From Pseudomonadales bacterium (GTDB lineage: Bacteria; Pseudomonadota; Gammaproteobacteria; Pseudomonadales; Halieaceae): a stretch of DNA of 64,000 nt. Within the stretch, counting starts at the first letter, position 1. The number at the start of each line of letters is the position of its first letter. Below the pieces are notes generated by a model that searched no databases, had not been told where the DNA came from, and saw nothing but the letters and a program-made list of their open reading frames with translations. Both the position numbers and the translations under genes were made by a program. The stretch covers positions 1 to 64,000 of the forward strand of contig JACKNO010000006.1 in NCBI GenBank assembly GCA_024234815.1, in the 5' to 3' direction. Below, piece after piece: positions 49,939 through 59,944 of the stretch.

Positions 49939-51660
49939 TCAATGACTTGCCAATGTGCCAGGCGAGGGCTGCACCAGGTCCCGGCTGAGCCGCCAGGGCC
50001 GGTCCAGCAGCAGATCGGTACGCTCTGACATGAGCTTGTTACAGGCCGCCTGCGGGTGTATGTCTGCCACGGTGACGGTCGCCCCCGGTAGCTGCTCTGT
50101 CACCAGCGGCGCGTTGATGTAGCCGTCGAATTCGCGCTCGAGCCACGGCGTCATGAGCGTGAAGTCCCGTTCCAGGGTCGCTATCAGCCCGGCCCGGCCA
50201 GCCAGCGGCCGGGTGCTGGCCACTACGCAGATGCGGTTTTCCGCCGCGCGACTGCGCAAGCCGTATACCTCCTCCCAGGCTTCCTGCATTGCAAAGGGCA
50301 CCGCGATCGCGTGGGCGCCCCGCAGCGCCGCCACCTTGACCAGTTCAGGATGCACCGCATCGTCCCCGGGAAACAGCGCAAGCCTGCCCCAGGGCAGGTC
50401 CACCAGCGTCAACTCGTCACCGGGAACCGACCAGCTGTGGCGCATGCAGCTGTGCAATTGCGGCTGCCGCGCCAGCACCCCGGCCGCGCCGACCAGTACC
50501 GCGGTGAGACTGAATCCCGCGCCATGGGGCAGCACCAGCGAGGTGCAGAGCAAAAGCTTGTCGCGCCCGGCGCAGGCCGCGGCCAGGGCATCGATGGCGC
50601 GCGCCGCGAGTTCGGCAGCCTCCGGCATGTCCGCCGGCGACCCAGAGCCGTAACAGAACAGCTCCGGCAACACCGCCAGCACCGTGTCTGCAGGAAGCGC
50701 CGCCACCAGTCCGGGCAGTTCAGCCAGCGCGGACTCATCCTGCGCGGCGGGTGAGAGGCAGGCAACCCCGGCAGTGGCTGCCGCTTCAGCACACACCGGC
50801 GCCTGCGGTGGTTCGACTATCGGCAGGTAGAGCTGTGGGCGCCTGGAGGCAAACAACCCGGTGCCGTCCGCGCGGGCCTTGTTATCCGCCAGTGCGAGGT
50901 CAATCTCCGCGAACACCACGGCCTCCCCCTGCCGCGGTCCCCGCGCCAGAATCTCGCCAGTCGGGGAAACAATCTGGCTTTCCCCCGCCCCTTGCAGGAA
51001 ACGCAATGGTATGTGCGTCTCGTCACTCACGGCCTGCAACAGCTGTTCGGGTATCAGCGGGCCCACCTTGTTGGCTGCCACCAGGAACACCTTGTTCTCC
51101 GGTGCCCGGGCGGGTACATGCAGTGTCGCCTCATCCAGCGCGAAGGAGTTGAGCGAGTCGCAAAACAGCTGGGCGCCGCGCAGGGCCAGGCCGCGGGGCG
51201 TTTCACAGGTGACGCCGTCGCGGCAGGGAAACATCGCGAGCCGGCCAAAGGGCGTGGACACTACCTCGCTGGTGCTCCGGGACCGGGCAAACCAGGTATT
51301 TTCATGACCCATCAGGGTCTGCTTGTCGGCGACCGCCAGCAATTGACCGGCGGGGTCGTACATCATGGAGCTGACAGTGAGTTCGCCGTTTTCCCCGCGC
51401 AGGGACACGTTAATCACGATATAACAGCCGTGGCGCCGCGCCCGCTCCGCGATCGCCCGCAGGAAGGGGCCGTCGCGCGCGACTGAGACCCGCCATGCGT
51501 GCTCCGCGTCGTCGTACCAGGAAATATGGTTGCTGAATTCAGGGAGTACCAGCAGGTCGGGGGCATGCACCTGCGCGCTGTCGATCATCCGCAAGCAGGT
51601 GGCCAGGTTTGCTTCCAGGTCGGTGCCTGATGCAAATTGCAGGGCTGCTACTCGCGCCAT
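49939..51660 (-). CDS. Tandem nitrilase-superfamily protein, second domain degenerate
   Basis: The 573-residue protein holds two carbon-nitrogen hydrolase domains. The first (about 1-270) has the complete triad Glu41 (LVLPEFSN), Lys113 (VADKQTLMGHEN) and Cys146 (LAMFPCRDGVT). The second (about 300-550) keeps the Glu (LAVLPELFCYG) but has no Lys in the corresponding loop (HSCMRHSW) and Gly in place of Cys (LALFPGDDAV), so it is inactive. This architecture is uncommon, since most family members are single-domain oligomers. It would hydrolyse an amide or nitrile, perhaps as an internal pseudodimer. It is divergent from the epimerase operon. Confidence 0.85.
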   Translation of the reverse strand: MARVAALQFASGTDLEANLATCLRMIDSAQVHAPDLLVLPEFSNHISWYDDAEHAWRVSVARDGPFLRAIAERARRHGCYIVINVSLRGENGELTVSSMMYDPAGQLLAVADKQTLMGHENTWFARSRSTSEVVSTPFGRLAMFPCRDGVTCETPRGLALRGAQLFCDSLNSFALDEATLHVPARAPENKVFLVAANKVGPLIPEQLLQAVSDETHIPLRFLQGAGESQIVSPTGEILARGPRQGEAVVFAEIDLALADNKARADGTGLFASRRPQLYLPIVEPPQAPVCAEAAATAGVACLSPAAQDESALAELPGLVAALPADTVLAVLPELFCYGSGSPADMPEAAELAARAIDALAAACAGRDKLLLCTSLVLPHGAGFSLTAVLVGAAGVLARQPQLHSCMRHSWSVPGDELTLVDLPWGRLALFPGDDAVHPELVKVAALRGAHAIAVPFAMQEAWEEVYGLRSRAAENRICVVASTRPLAGRAGLIATLERDFTLMTPWLEREFDGYINAPLVTEQLPGATVTVADIHPQAACNKLMSERTDLLLDRPWRLSRDLVQPSPGTLASH

Positions 51661-51817
51661 GACAACATCCCCAGTAATCAGGTACTTGATTCAGGTGGAT
51701 GCAGGCGCATTTCTCACGCCGACAGTGGTCACCCATTTCACATAATGTTATAGTTTTATATCATTACAGGCAATCAGCAAGCGCCGAACGACAAGACGGC
51801 GAAAGGTGCGAAAAGCA

Positions 51818-52681
51818 ATGGACATATTCATCCTGGGCATGGGACATGTAGGCAAGGCGCTGGCGGCCAGGCTGCGGGCAGACGGTCACCGCGTCACCGG
51901 CAGCACCACCACGCCGGACAAGGTCGCCGAACTTGAACAGCACGCGGACCGCGTCGTCGTGCTGCGCGGCTCCGAAACGAGCCGGCTGGCCGAGGCTGCC
52001 AGGGGCTGCGATGCGATAATTGTCACCGTGGCGCCCAATGTCAGGAACACCCGCACCGTCGAGGAGCGTCACCAGCACTACGCGGACGTACTGGTAGCCA
52101 GCTGCCACAGTGCCCGCCTCGCCTGCCCCCGGGTCATCTTCCTGTCCTCGTTCTCGGTGTACGGCGACGGCGGCTCGGAAGAGGGTCCCGTCAGCGAGGA
52201 GACCCCGACAGGCAACAGCGAGGAGCCGTCATCACGCTACTACCAGGCGGCGGAGCGCGAGGTGCTCAGCAATCCCGAGGGCTGTGTTCTGCGCTTCCCT
52301 GACATGTACGGCGCCCCCGGCGACCTCAGTTTCAGCCAGCGGGTGGCCATGTGCCATGAATACTTCGGCGGCAAAGCCATATTCAGCGCGGATGCCCCGC
52401 TCTATGCGATCCATTTCGAGGATGTGGTTAACGCGGTGATTCACGCGCTGGACAAGCAATTGCACGGAAAATTCAACGTCTGTGACAACGACAACCTGCC
52501 CGGCACCAACAAACAGGTATTCGACGCCATTTGCCGCGAGAATGATCTGCCCCTGCTGGAGTTTCTCGATCAGATCAAGGCGCCCCTCAAGAAAATTTCC
52601 GCGGCGCGCCTGTACGCCACGGGCTATCGTGTGACACACCCCGACCCCAATGCCAGACTGCTGGCCGACAAGCGGCCATGA
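51818..52681 (+). CDS. NAD(P)-binding epimerase/reductase (extended SDR-like)
   Basis: The 287-residue product starts MDIFILGMGHVGKALAARL, a Rossmann dinucleotide loop, followed by VIFLSSFSVYGDGGSEEGPV and YYQAAEREVL, typical of atypical extended SDRs (NAD-dependent epimerase/dehydratase). The Tyr-x-x-x-Lys pair is not complete, as YYQAAER has Ala/Glu where Lys is expected. ATG 51818 is preferred to the GTG at 51806. Its stop overlaps the next SDR gene by four bases (ATGA). Confidence 0.8.
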   Translation: MDIFILGMGHVGKALAARLRADGHRVTGSTTTPDKVAELEQHADRVVVLRGSETSRLAEAARGCDAIIVTVAPNVRNTRTVEERHQHYADVLVASCHSARLACPRVIFLSSFSVYGDGGSEEGPVSEETPTGNSEEPSSRYYQAAEREVLSNPEGCVLRFPDMYGAPGDLSFSQRVAMCHEYFGGKAIFSADAPLYAIHFEDVVNAVIHALDKQLHGKFNVCDNDNLPGTNKQVFDAICRENDLPLLEFLDQIKAPLKKISAARLYATGYRVTHPDPNARLLADKRP

Positions 52682-53475
52682 GCACGGTCGTCATCACTGG
52701 CAGCACCCAGGGCATCGGTCGCGGGCTGGCGCTGGAATTCGCCCGCCGCGGCCACAACGTGGTCGTCGCCGGGCGCGTCCCGGTCCGGGTGGAACAGACC
52801 CTGCAGGCGCTGGCGGAGGAACCCGGCCAGGCCGCCGGGCAGCCCTGCGACGTGACCCGGGTGGACCAGGTACAGGCACTGTGGGACCTGGCGGTCGAGC
52901 GTTTTGACCAGGTGGACATCTGGATCAATAATGCCGGCCTCGCGCGCACTGTCTGGCCCATCCTCGAGGTGCCGCAGGGCGACATGGAAACCATGCTCTG
53001 CACCAACATGCTGGGTACCATCAACGGCAGCCGTATCGCCGCGCGGGGCATGGTAGCCCAGGGCCAGGGCAAGCTTTTCAATATGCTGGGGGGCGGCAGC
53101 GACGGCGAGTACTTCCCGGGCATGGGTATCTACGGCACCACCAAACGCGGTCTGGATTATTTCACCCGGGCACTGGTGAAGGAACTGGCGGACACGCCCG
53201 TGATAGTGGGCAAGATCCGGCCGGGTATGGTAATAACCGAGGCAGTGGTACGCGAGGCGAGGGCCAATATGGAAGGCTTCCAGAAGTCCCGCAAAATGAT
53301 GAACCGGCTTGTCGATACGGTGGAAACCGTGGCGCCCTTCCTGGTGGATCGCATACTGGCTACTACAAAGAGTGGCGGCAAGATTCGCTGGCTGAACGGG
53401 GGGAAAATGGCCCGCCGCATGCTGGCAGCCATGGTGCGGGAACGCCCCGACCAGTTCGAGCCCTTCGGGCTCTAG
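52678..53475 (+). CDS. Short-chain dehydrogenase/reductase (SDR)
   Basis: The 265-residue protein has the classical SDR motifs: TGSTQGIG near residues 7-14, NNAG near 84-87, and YGTTK near 151-155 carrying the Tyr and Lys. It oxidises or reduces an unknown carbonyl or alcohol with NAD(P). Start ATG 52678 overlaps the stop of the preceding reductase, showing coupling. It is followed by the RCC-reductase-like gene. Confidence 0.9.
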   Translation: MSTVVITGSTQGIGRGLALEFARRGHNVVVAGRVPVRVEQTLQALAEEPGQAAGQPCDVTRVDQVQALWDLAVERFDQVDIWINNAGLARTVWPILEVPQGDMETMLCTNMLGTINGSRIAARGMVAQGQGKLFNMLGGGSDGEYFPGMGIYGTTKRGLDYFTRALVKELADTPVIVGKIRPGMVITEAVVREARANMEGFQKSRKMMNRLVDTVETVAPFLVDRILATTKSGGKIRWLNGGKMARRMLAAMVRERPDQFEPFGL

Positions 53476-53562
53476 AAAATCCAGTAACTGTTGACAAGGC
53501 ACATTGCCGCCACACCGCCACCGCGACACCCGGTGGCGCCAAAACAATACCAGGGGACCACC

Positions 53563-54375
53563 ATGAACACTGATACCAAGACCATCGACCAGTTTCTCGC
53601 CGAAAACCCCGACGTGGATGTGAGTCACGCCTGGGAGCGTTGCTGGGGCATTCTGAGCGACGTCAAGAGCCGCATTGCGAGCCGTTTCCCGGGCCTTGCG
53701 CCAGAGCCAAACTGTGCCGACCGCGAGTATTACACCTCGCCCAACGGTGAGTTCGAGGGTTCCATGCAAGCCTGGAGCGGCCCCGGTTGCGACTGGCTGG
53801 TGAATTCCTGGCTGGGCAACCGCAAGGCCAGCATACTGGACATGAACGCCACCGCGTTTCTTGGACAGGAAACCGATGTGCCCCACTTCATCATGGTCTT
53901 CGGAACGATCCCCAGGCTGTTTTTCTATTTCGACTTTACCCCCCGGCGCAACCTGATGGTGGACATGGACTACCTCGATCGCTACTACAGCCCCATCAAT
54001 GATGAGTACCTGGCCCTGCGCGGCAACCCGAACTTCCAGTGGTCGGTCAGCCACGGCAGTTACATGCGGGCGCTGACCAATCCCTCGACCCAGAGTCTTA
54101 CAGGGGACCTCAACGACGCCAATATCGACCTGCTGGGCGACTACGCCAATCGCATGTTGGAGCGCTGGCTGGGCTGGCTGGACGCCGCCAGCCCGGTACC
54201 CGAGCAGGAGCGGGGCGCACTGCGGGATTACGATTTCAAGGTACGGGAACTGGGTTACGCCCGCGATCCGATGAACAAGCTTGCGGAACAGGTGTTCGGC
54301 GCCGGCCAGGTGGAGAAAATGCTCAACATCCGCATGGGCCGCGAGCAGATGCAGCGCGCGCTGGCCGGCAAATAG
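53563..54375 (+). CDS. Red chlorophyll catabolite reductase-like (ferredoxin-dependent bilin reductase fold)
   Basis: The 270-residue product resembles plant red-chlorophyll-catabolite reductase in order and spacing: EGSMQAWSGPGCDWLVNSWL, then a beta-strand segment FIMVFGTIPRLFFYFDF, then PRRNLMVDMDYLDRYYSP. The plant enzymes and ferredoxin-dependent bilin reductases reduce linear tetrapyrroles. AGGGG lies six bases before ATG 53563. It lies in an operon with two SDR-type reductases and an MFS transporter, which suggests that the set handles one soluble compound. The substrate may be a tetrapyrrole or something else; the assignment is from pattern only. Confidence 0.55.
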   Translation: MNTDTKTIDQFLAENPDVDVSHAWERCWGILSDVKSRIASRFPGLAPEPNCADREYYTSPNGEFEGSMQAWSGPGCDWLVNSWLGNRKASILDMNATAFLGQETDVPHFIMVFGTIPRLFFYFDFTPRRNLMVDMDYLDRYYSPINDEYLALRGNPNFQWSVSHGSYMRALTNPSTQSLTGDLNDANIDLLGDYANRMLERWLGWLDAASPVPEQERGALRDYDFKVRELGYARDPMNKLAEQVFGAGQVEKMLNIRMGREQMQRALAGK

Positions 54376-54445
54376 TGCGCATTCCGCTGAACCTGCTGCG
54401 GGACGGCAATCTGCAAAGCGCGGTGACGGGCAGGGAGTCCGGCCT

Positions 54446-55723
54446 GTGACCCGCTTCCTCGGCATCGACCTTTCCGAGGGTGTAAAACGCCGCCACCTGC
54501 TGGCCTATTTCGCCGCCGCTTTTATCTCCTCCAGTTACGCCGGCGCCCTGGCGATGCTACAGCCGGGCCTGCTGCAGGTGATGGCAATAGACCGTGCCAG
54601 CCAGGCAACCCTGACCGGCTATCTCAGCGCCATGCAGGAGATTATCCTTATCGTGCTGCTGGGCGTGATGGGCGCGCTGGCGGACCGCTGGGGCCGAAAG
54701 CCGATCTACGTGTTTGGTCTACTGACCACGGCCCTGGGTTTCACCCTGTACCCCCATGCCGACAGTATCACCGAACTGGTGGTCTACCGCTTTATCGTCG
54801 CCTGTGGCAGCGCCGCCATGATCGGCATGATGGTGACCGTAATTGCCGATTACTCGCGCAACAGCACCCGCGGCAAGGCCAACGGTTTGCAGGGCCTGAT
54901 AGCGACTTTCGGGGCTTTTCTGCCGCCGATGCTGGGTGCATTGCCCAAGGTATTTGTCGGCCAGGGCTACGACGAACTGACAGCACAGCAGCTGACCTTT
55001 GCGACCGCGGGCAGCCTGGGTGTTGTCGGCGCGCTGTTCGCCGCTATCGGCCTGGCCCCCCATGTGAGCAAGGCCAGCCACCTCGCCGGGGAGTCCATTG
55101 CCACGATGCTGCGGCACGGCGCCCGAGCCGCCCGCGAGCCGGGAATCGCCCTGTCCTACGGCGCCGCCTTCATTTCCCGCGGCGACCTCGCCGTCACCGG
55201 GGCTTTCATGAGCCTGTGGCTGGTGCAGTTCGGCACCGGGGTGCTGGGAATGCAGGCCAGCCAGGCCATGTTCGAGCTGGCCGTACCACGGGTACTGGCA
55301 GTGGTCACCGGCGCCCTGGTGGGAAGCCTGCTGATGGGTTACGTCAGCGACCGGGTAACACGGGTTACGGCCGTCAGCCTGGCCTCGGGCCTGGCGGCGG
55401 TCGTGTACCTGTCCATCTACCTGGTAGAAGACCCGACCGCTCCCTGGGTGTTCGGACTGCTGGCGGTCATGGGCGTGGCGGAGATCAGCGCATTCGTCAG
55501 CAGCCAGGCCCTGGTTGGCGAGCGCGCGGCGGCAAACCGGCGCGGCGCTATCATCGGACTGTTCGGTGTATCCGGCGCCATCGGCATATTGATCGGTACC
55601 GCGGGCGGCGGCTGGTTGTTTGCGAATATCGGTCCGTCCGCGCCGTTTGTGCTGTTCGGCATACTCAATGGCCTGGTTTTCCTGTGGTCCCTGCGGGTAA
55701 GAATCCGCGAGCGGGATATATAG
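54446..55723 (+). CDS. MFS transporter
   Basis: From GTG 54446 (AGGGAG about eight bases upstream) the protein has 425 residues and twelve hydrophobic segments. The loop 2-3 motif GALADRWGRKPIYVFGLL is diagnostic of the major facilitator superfamily. The start is inferred, because the frame is open further upstream through the end of the previous gene. It is probably a proton-linked importer or exporter for the substrate of the neighbouring reductases. Confidence 0.9.
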   Translation: MTRFLGIDLSEGVKRRHLLAYFAAAFISSSYAGALAMLQPGLLQVMAIDRASQATLTGYLSAMQEIILIVLLGVMGALADRWGRKPIYVFGLLTTALGFTLYPHADSITELVVYRFIVACGSAAMIGMMVTVIADYSRNSTRGKANGLQGLIATFGAFLPPMLGALPKVFVGQGYDELTAQQLTFATAGSLGVVGALFAAIGLAPHVSKASHLAGESIATMLRHGARAAREPGIALSYGAAFISRGDLAVTGAFMSLWLVQFGTGVLGMQASQAMFELAVPRVLAVVTGALVGSLLMGYVSDRVTRVTAVSLASGLAAVVYLSIYLVEDPTAPWVFGLLAVMGVAEISAFVSSQALVGERAAANRRGAIIGLFGVSGAIGILIGTAGGGWLFANIGPSAPFVLFGILNGLVFLWSLRVRIRERDI

Positions 55724-55858
55724 GACAATTCAAACAGCCTTGCACCAATCCCGCGCCACCTACTACTATGCACCGGCATACCTGACAGCATAAAAAATAA
55801 TGGTGCAGCCGATCATTTCGATATCCAGCAACACGCTTCATCAGCGCAGTTTTGACCA

Positions 55859-56881
55859 ATGAGGCAGGTGCTGCATCTACATGCCGGTTTCCACAAGACG
55901 GGAAGCACCGCCATTCAGGGGTACCTGTTCCACAATCCGCTCGGCAGTGACCACAGCTATTTCCACAATAACAACCCCAACTCGTCCTTGATAATCCTGC
56001 AGGCGTTCAGACAAAATCTTGCCGATTACCAGCAGTTTCAACACGAAAATTTCACACCGGAAGATGTGCTCAGAATTCAGAAAACGGCACGTAACAGAAT
56101 CGCGGAGATAATCCAGGAAATAGATAAAACCCATACAATTTTGTCTGCCGAGTCTATAGGCATACTCAACCCGGCTGAACACCTCAAGCTCTATGAGTTC
56201 TTTAAGAAGTACTATAAGGAAATTCACGTTTATATTTATATTCGCACAATCAAATCCAGAATAGAAAGTGCGTACCAGGAGATTCTGAAAACAAGGTATC
56301 GCAGCCTGCAGCAACCGTTTCCCGTGAGTTTCAAAAAGTCGATCGGCGGCTTCGACCAGGCATTTGGCAAGAACCGGGTTCATGTTTGCAAATTCTCTAA
56401 GGCCGAATTTGCGGGTGGAGATGTGGTCAATCACTTCCTGGGCCAACTTGGGATAGCCCGACAGGACGGCCAACACAGCAAGGATAATACCGCGCTATCA
56501 TTCCCGGCAATTCAATTACTGTATATCTACCGTACGTTTTTCCCGACGCCGGTTGGCGGTGACAATGAACGTATTGAAAGACTGGGATCACTCCCTGGCG
56601 CTGCAATGCATTTTCACAGCGACTTGTTCGAAAAACTCCTCAGCCAGGACAGTGGAGATACCCAGTGGCTGGAAGATCGCGCAGGCTTCTCGGTCACCGA
56701 GGATATCGAAGCCTACAACGATTCTGCAATCAGGTCAGAGCGTGAGCTGACCGCCATTTCCCGTGAATCTGTTCGTTGGTTGAAAGAACAGCAGCCCGAC
56801 TTCCGCTCCCGACTCCGTATCCGGCGCGGAAACCTGCGCAGCATAGCGCACGGGGTACGGTGTTTGGCCGATGCGCCCTGA
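55859..56881 (+). CDS. Sulfotransferase-like P-loop protein
   Basis: The 340-residue protein starts LHLHAGFHKTGSTAIQGYLF, the PAPS-binding P-loop, and has VYIYIRTIKSRIESAYQEIL as the second phosphate-binding segment. It is a distant relative of the protein at 24356-25453 and AT-richer than its neighbours, so it may be acquired. The acceptor is probably a carbohydrate. It lies 135 bases after the MFS gene; no clear ribosome binding site is seen. Confidence 0.75.
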   Translation: MRQVLHLHAGFHKTGSTAIQGYLFHNPLGSDHSYFHNNNPNSSLIILQAFRQNLADYQQFQHENFTPEDVLRIQKTARNRIAEIIQEIDKTHTILSAESIGILNPAEHLKLYEFFKKYYKEIHVYIYIRTIKSRIESAYQEILKTRYRSLQQPFPVSFKKSIGGFDQAFGKNRVHVCKFSKAEFAGGDVVNHFLGQLGIARQDGQHSKDNTALSFPAIQLLYIYRTFFPTPVGGDNERIERLGSLPGAAMHFHSDLFEKLLSQDSGDTQWLEDRAGFSVTEDIEAYNDSAIRSERELTAISRESVRWLKEQQPDFRSRLRIRRGNLRSIAHGVRCLADAP

Positions 56882-57016
56882 GTTGCGTGTCAGCCCTGCC
56901 CATTCCGTGCGTAGCCTTGTTACACCGCAGCTGATCTAAGCCTGAGCCACCGGCTTTTCGATTTCCGCAAGGGCGTCGGTGCTGAACTGAATACTTGTCA
57001 CGACGTACTCCACCTC

Positions 57017-57049
57017 AAAAAAAAGCCGCAGCTCTTGCAAGCTACGGCT
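57017..57049 (-). terminator. Rho-independent terminator of the TonB-dependent receptor gene
   Basis: On the minus strand AGCCGTAGCT and AGCTGCGGCT form a stem with one mismatch and a six-base loop, followed by eight T. It lies about 55 bases downstream of the receptor's stop codon. Confidence 0.8.
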
Positions 57050-57102
57050 AAAGTTTCAACTGGTGGCCGGCCTTACGCGCCGCTCACCAGATACTTTGGC
57101 TG

Positions 57103-59775
57103 CTAGAACTTGTAGCGTGCCCTCATACCAAACGTGCGCGGCTGCGGCAGCACAAGGTTTGCGGAGAAGGGAGGAACCTGGCCGCCCGGCATAAAACCGA
57201 AATTGACGTTGCCGAGCCCTGACCTGATGGTGTCTTCATCCGTAAAGTTTTCCACGTAAGCGACTATCATCCAGTTATCGGATGTCAGGCCCGCGTTGAA
57301 TTCACCAACCGTGGAATCCGGCAGGTAGGACCGGTTACCCTGGTCGAGGTAGCGTTTCGAAGCGTAGTTGCCCTGCACTTCGGTGTAATAACGCCAGTCG
57401 CTTCCTGCAAACTCTCCATCGTAGCGAATGGACAGAATTGCCACGTCTTCCGGAGTGTTGGGGAACGACTTGCCTTCGAAATCACCTTCCGGATTGCCAG
57501 ACAAAATCTTGTCGTACAGACCGGGGTCGCCCAGTTTGCTGATATTGAAGTCCTCGTACTCTGTCTTGACGTGAGTCCAGCCCGCGCGGAACGTCCAGTT
57601 CATCGAGGGGCGGTAAAGAATCTCGACCTCGCCGCCCTTGATGGAGCTCTTTCCGGCGTTGGTAATCGATACGTTGGCTATCCCGAAATCACTTTCGACA
57701 AAGTAGGGAATCTGCTGGTCGGTGTAATCGTTGTAGAAGAGCGCGCCGTTGAATTGCAGGCGGTTTTCCAGCAGCTCCGTTTTGAAGCCCCATTCGTAGA
57801 CCCACAGGGTCTCCGGCTTGAAGTGGCCAAACATGATGTCGCCGTCGGCATCGGTGGTGGCGATACCACCGGGCTTGAAGCCCTTGGCTGCCGATATGTA
57901 AGTGAACACATCATCGGTAGCCTGCCAGTCGAGGCTGTAGCGCGGCACGAAATCGCTGTCATTGAGGCTCTGGTGCTGGTACTGGGGTATGGTGGAGCCG
58001 GTTTCCGGGTTGACATAGGGAATATTCAGGAAGCCGTTGTCAAACACCGAGAGCGGAAGGCTCTTGTAATCCAGGCTCTCGGAGATGTAGCGCCCCTCCA
58101 CGGTTGCACGAATCGCGTCGGTAACGTGGTAGACAAAAGACAGGGCGCCCGACCAGCTCTCGGTATTGCGATGCATGGGAATCTTGAGCGGCGTCATTTC
58201 GGTCTGTACGCCTGTGAACCCTTCACAGGTGGAGACATCCCCCGGCACCGTACACAGGTCGGCCAACAGAGTGGCGGACAGGGCCGAGTTCCAGAAAGTC
58301 GTGTCCATGTAATCACTGGCCCACCACATCTGGTTCATCACCGCGTTCATGTCCTCGTACCAGTACAGCAGGTCGACCATCCACTCCAGCTTGTCGACAT
58401 CGCCACTGAAGCGAAATTCCTGGGAGACCTGGTAATAATCAAAACTGGTATCGGAGTTGGTGTTGACACCGAACTGGGTGAACGCCGCGTCGGCGGGGCC
58501 GATATAGAACGGGGCAAAATTGGCGGAGCCCGGCCCCAGCGTTTCGAGTTCGCGATCCGAGATGTCAAAATCTTCTTCGATCGAGGTCTTGTTGTCGGTG
58601 TAGCCGGTCAGGGAGACAATATCCATCTTGTCCATCTGGTAATCCAGCTCAAGAGACAGACGGGTATTCTCGATTTTGGTGCCCTTGAAATCCTTCCCAG
58701 TGTTGGGGTTCGTTCCCAGGTCGATATCACGCTCCTTGGCATGCCCCACGTCACCATACAGCATGGTCGCACAGGCCGGGGCGAAACCATTGGTATACCT
58801 GAAGGGCGCGTAGATATCACACTCTTCCTGGGTCGGCTCGGGAAACCCGCGCTCGCCACCGGGAATGGGTACTTTCTTACCGTGATCCGGGTTGGCTGTA
58901 CCCAGCAGGAAAAAATCGGTTGGCTCGCTGTAGGTGCTGGAGGATGGTTCCGCCACCACCGCGCGCGGCGTGTAATTGTCGTTGGCATATTCTGCGCGGA
59001 AGTAGGCGCTGAAATCCTCCATTCCGATAAAATTCAGGGCAAACGAGGCGCCGTCCTGGTTCGCGCCACCCAGGTCGCCGCCGGTATTCGGATTGTCGTA
59101 GTAGCCGTCAAACCCCGATGTCAGGTAAGAGAACGCAACCGCCAGGCTGTCTTCGATAATGGGTACGGTGACACCGACCTGGCCCTTCCAGGCATCGTGC
59201 TCGTCATACTCGCCCTCAGCCCAGCCGTAGACACCCTGATCCGCCTGGGGACGCTTGGTAACGTAGTTAACCGCACCGGAAAAGGCGGAGCGACCATAAA
59301 CCGCGCTCTGGGGACCCTTGATGACCTCGATACGCTCCAGGTCCAGCAGGTTCAGGTTGGCAAAAGCGCCACCGCCCGCCACCGTCAGGGTTTCTGAGGA
59401 AACGTCGATGGAGTCGATCAGCAGGGCCACATTGGGGCGGCCGCGAGAGATGTTCACGCCGCGAATAACCGGGCGTGTATCGTTGGGCAGGATGCCCACG
59501 TCAAACGTAAGGCCGGTGGTGTACTTGGCAACCTGCTCCAGGGAGGTGATGCCTTTTTCTTCCAGCTCGACGGCATTGAGCGCATCGATCGCAATAGGTA
59601 TCGACTGCAGGCTCTCCGATTTCTTACGGGCGGTAACGACCACCTCTTCGACTGTGAAGTTGTCCCCCTTCAGGGAAACCACTTCGCGGGTATGTTCTTC
59701 CTGCGCCTCTAGCTGCGCAGCAAACAACAGCATGGCAGCCGACACCGCTGCACCCATGACCTTCTTATTGTACAT
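57103..59775 (-). CDS. TonB-dependent outer-membrane receptor
   Basis: The 890-residue protein has a signal peptide (MGAAVSAAMLLFAAQLEAQ), a TonB box region (EEVVVTARKKSESLQSIPIA), a plug domain (about 50-170) and a large beta barrel ending in MRARYKF with C-terminal Phe. ATG 59775 is chosen over TTG 59805 because GAGGG lies five bases upstream. The plug style is that of receptors used by sphingomonads and marine gammaproteobacteria for sugars, lipids or aromatics rather than siderophores. It sits beside the maleate-isomerase-like gene and may bring in its substrate. A strong terminator follows. Confidence 0.95.
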   Translation of the reverse strand: MYNKKVMGAAVSAAMLLFAAQLEAQEEHTREVVSLKGDNFTVEEVVVTARKKSESLQSIPIAIDALNAVELEEKGITSLEQVAKYTTGLTFDVGILPNDTRPVIRGVNISRGRPNVALLIDSIDVSSETLTVAGGGAFANLNLLDLERIEVIKGPQSAVYGRSAFSGAVNYVTKRPQADQGVYGWAEGEYDEHDAWKGQVGVTVPIIEDSLAVAFSYLTSGFDGYYDNPNTGGDLGGANQDGASFALNFIGMEDFSAYFRAEYANDNYTPRAVVAEPSSSTYSEPTDFFLLGTANPDHGKKVPIPGGERGFPEPTQEECDIYAPFRYTNGFAPACATMLYGDVGHAKERDIDLGTNPNTGKDFKGTKIENTRLSLELDYQMDKMDIVSLTGYTDNKTSIEEDFDISDRELETLGPGSANFAPFYIGPADAAFTQFGVNTNSDTSFDYYQVSQEFRFSGDVDKLEWMVDLLYWYEDMNAVMNQMWWASDYMDTTFWNSALSATLLADLCTVPGDVSTCEGFTGVQTEMTPLKIPMHRNTESWSGALSFVYHVTDAIRATVEGRYISESLDYKSLPLSVFDNGFLNIPYVNPETGSTIPQYQHQSLNDSDFVPRYSLDWQATDDVFTYISAAKGFKPGGIATTDADGDIMFGHFKPETLWVYEWGFKTELLENRLQFNGALFYNDYTDQQIPYFVESDFGIANVSITNAGKSSIKGGEVEILYRPSMNWTFRAGWTHVKTEYEDFNISKLGDPGLYDKILSGNPEGDFEGKSFPNTPEDVAILSIRYDGEFAGSDWRYYTEVQGNYASKRYLDQGNRSYLPDSTVGEFNAGLTSDNWMIVAYVENFTDEDTIRSGLGNVNFGFMPGGQVPPFSANLVLPQPRTFGMRARYKF

Positions 59776-59944
59776 ACGAACCCTCGATAACCCGGTTGTG
59801 TTCAAGTGATAAATTTACGAACGGCAGGTCTCGGCAGGCGACCCACTTAAGGCCCTCTCGGGGGCGATTACGGCCAAAGATAACAACCGTTGAGCAGCAT
59901 TGCAACAAAGATATATCTTTAGTACATTTGCCGCATGCCGGTGC

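Noticed and set aside
57571..59397. 608-codon plus-strand open frame opposite the TonB-dependent receptor
   Set aside because: Antisense shadow of a clear receptor gene; no recognisable motif.
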